Assembly: GCA_903832395.1 (NCBI GenBank)
Contig: CAILBF010000078.1
Span: 1-13,887, forward strand
Reading direction: 5' to 3'
Length of the DNA: 13,887 nt
Source: an uncultured Actinomycetes bacterium
GTDB lineage: Bacteria > Actinomycetota > Actinomycetes > Nanopelagicales > Nanopelagicaceae
Below, in pieces: positions 13,643 to 13,887 of the stretch (its first letter is position 1; each line of letters starts with the position of its first letter). Both the position numbers and the translations under genes were made by a program. The notes under the pieces were generated by a model. That model was given only the letters and a program-made list of their open reading frames with translations. It was not told the origin of the DNA and searched no databases.

Positions 13643-13887
13643 ATGACTTCTCTAGAAGATATCCGGGCAATGGTGACGGATCCAAAATATACCTACCGTC
13701 AACGTGTAGCGGGCCTTGCTAATTTAGCTGAAAATCTTCTTGATCCACCAGCAGTGCGCAAACAATGTAGCGATGCACTTTCTAATCGAATTATCTGCGA
13801 TATGTATGAGGGCAATGCCCCTTACCGTCCACGCTACTTACTACCTGACTACAAAAAAGTTTTAGTCAACGGATCAGCATTTTTAGA
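13643..13887 (+). CDS. yjjI: YjjI-like glycyl radical enzyme, N-terminal part (runs off the right edge)
   Basis: An ATG at 13643 opens a frame of 81 codons that is still open at the window end. It begins MTSLEDIRAMVTDPKYTYRQR, a helical lead-in. At residues 51-65 it reads ICDMYEGNAPYRPRY, then LLPDYKKVLVNGSAFL. From memory this block is very close to the N-terminal part of E. coli YjjI (DUF3029), a glycyl radical enzyme of unknown reaction that works with a YjjW-type radical-SAM activase. The catalytic Cys and the C-terminal glycyl loop lie outside the window. Such enzymes are destroyed by oxygen, so the gene hints at micro-oxic or anoxic phases. Family call fairly confident, function unknown. 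Confidence 0.68.
   Translation, partial: MTSLEDIRAMVTDPKYTYRQRVAGLANLAENLLDPPAVRKQCSDALSNRIICDMYEGNAPYRPRYLLPDYKKVLVNGSAFL

Overview
The window looks like chromosome of a streamlined, moderate-GC actinobacterium. The best guess is the freshwater acI / Nanopelagicales group. The reasons are the SenX3-RegX3 type phosphate two-component system divergent from phoU, actinobacterial GTTCACC-type Pho boxes, very tight gene packing, moderate GC with frequent A/T-ending codons, and many genes that seem to begin at the first base of their mRNA. The taxonomic guess is inference. No rRNA, tRNA, CRISPR array, insertion sequence or phage gene was seen.

Layout. (1) 1-2860, minus strand: the N-terminus of an MFS transporter (GTG start at 160), then a large MalT/LuxR-type STAND regulator. 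(2) 2861-6649: a minus-strand P1B heavy-metal ATPase with TPCP and QELID signatures, reading away from a plus-strand pair made of a beta-CASP metallo-beta-lactamase RNase and a small multi-spanning membrane protein. The two promoters sit in only 42 bp. (3) 6655-11724, minus strand: a phosphate island. phoU-pstC-pstA-pstB form one tightly coupled operon, followed by pstS with its own Pho boxes and SD, then a strong terminator and a 50-residue single-span membrane protein. (4) 11814-13561, plus strand: a SenX3-like kinase without membrane helices, overlapping regX3. (5) 13643 to the end: the N-terminus of a YjjI-like glycyl radical enzyme.

How the parts work together. RegX3 probably binds the tandem 11-bp units between phoU and senX3 and the matching units upstream of pstS. 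It would thereby control its own operon, the PhoU/PstCAB transporter-signalling complex and the periplasmic-type binding protein. The kinase has no transmembrane sensor, so phosphate status most likely reaches it through cytosolic contact with PhoU/PstB.

The most striking pattern outside the genes is that seven transcription-leading start codons each have a TANNNT hexamer exactly 6 nt upstream, and an eighth has one 7 nt upstream. This predicts systematic leaderless mRNAs. pstS is the exception: it has a UUG start and a good Shine-Dalgarno sequence. I saw no clear sign of a wholly new multi-gene system. The best leads are the leaderless promoter rule, the 44-bp-spaced Pho units, the soluble SenX3, the unusual P1B-5 ATPase and a glycyl radical enzyme in a probably aerobic planktonic lineage.
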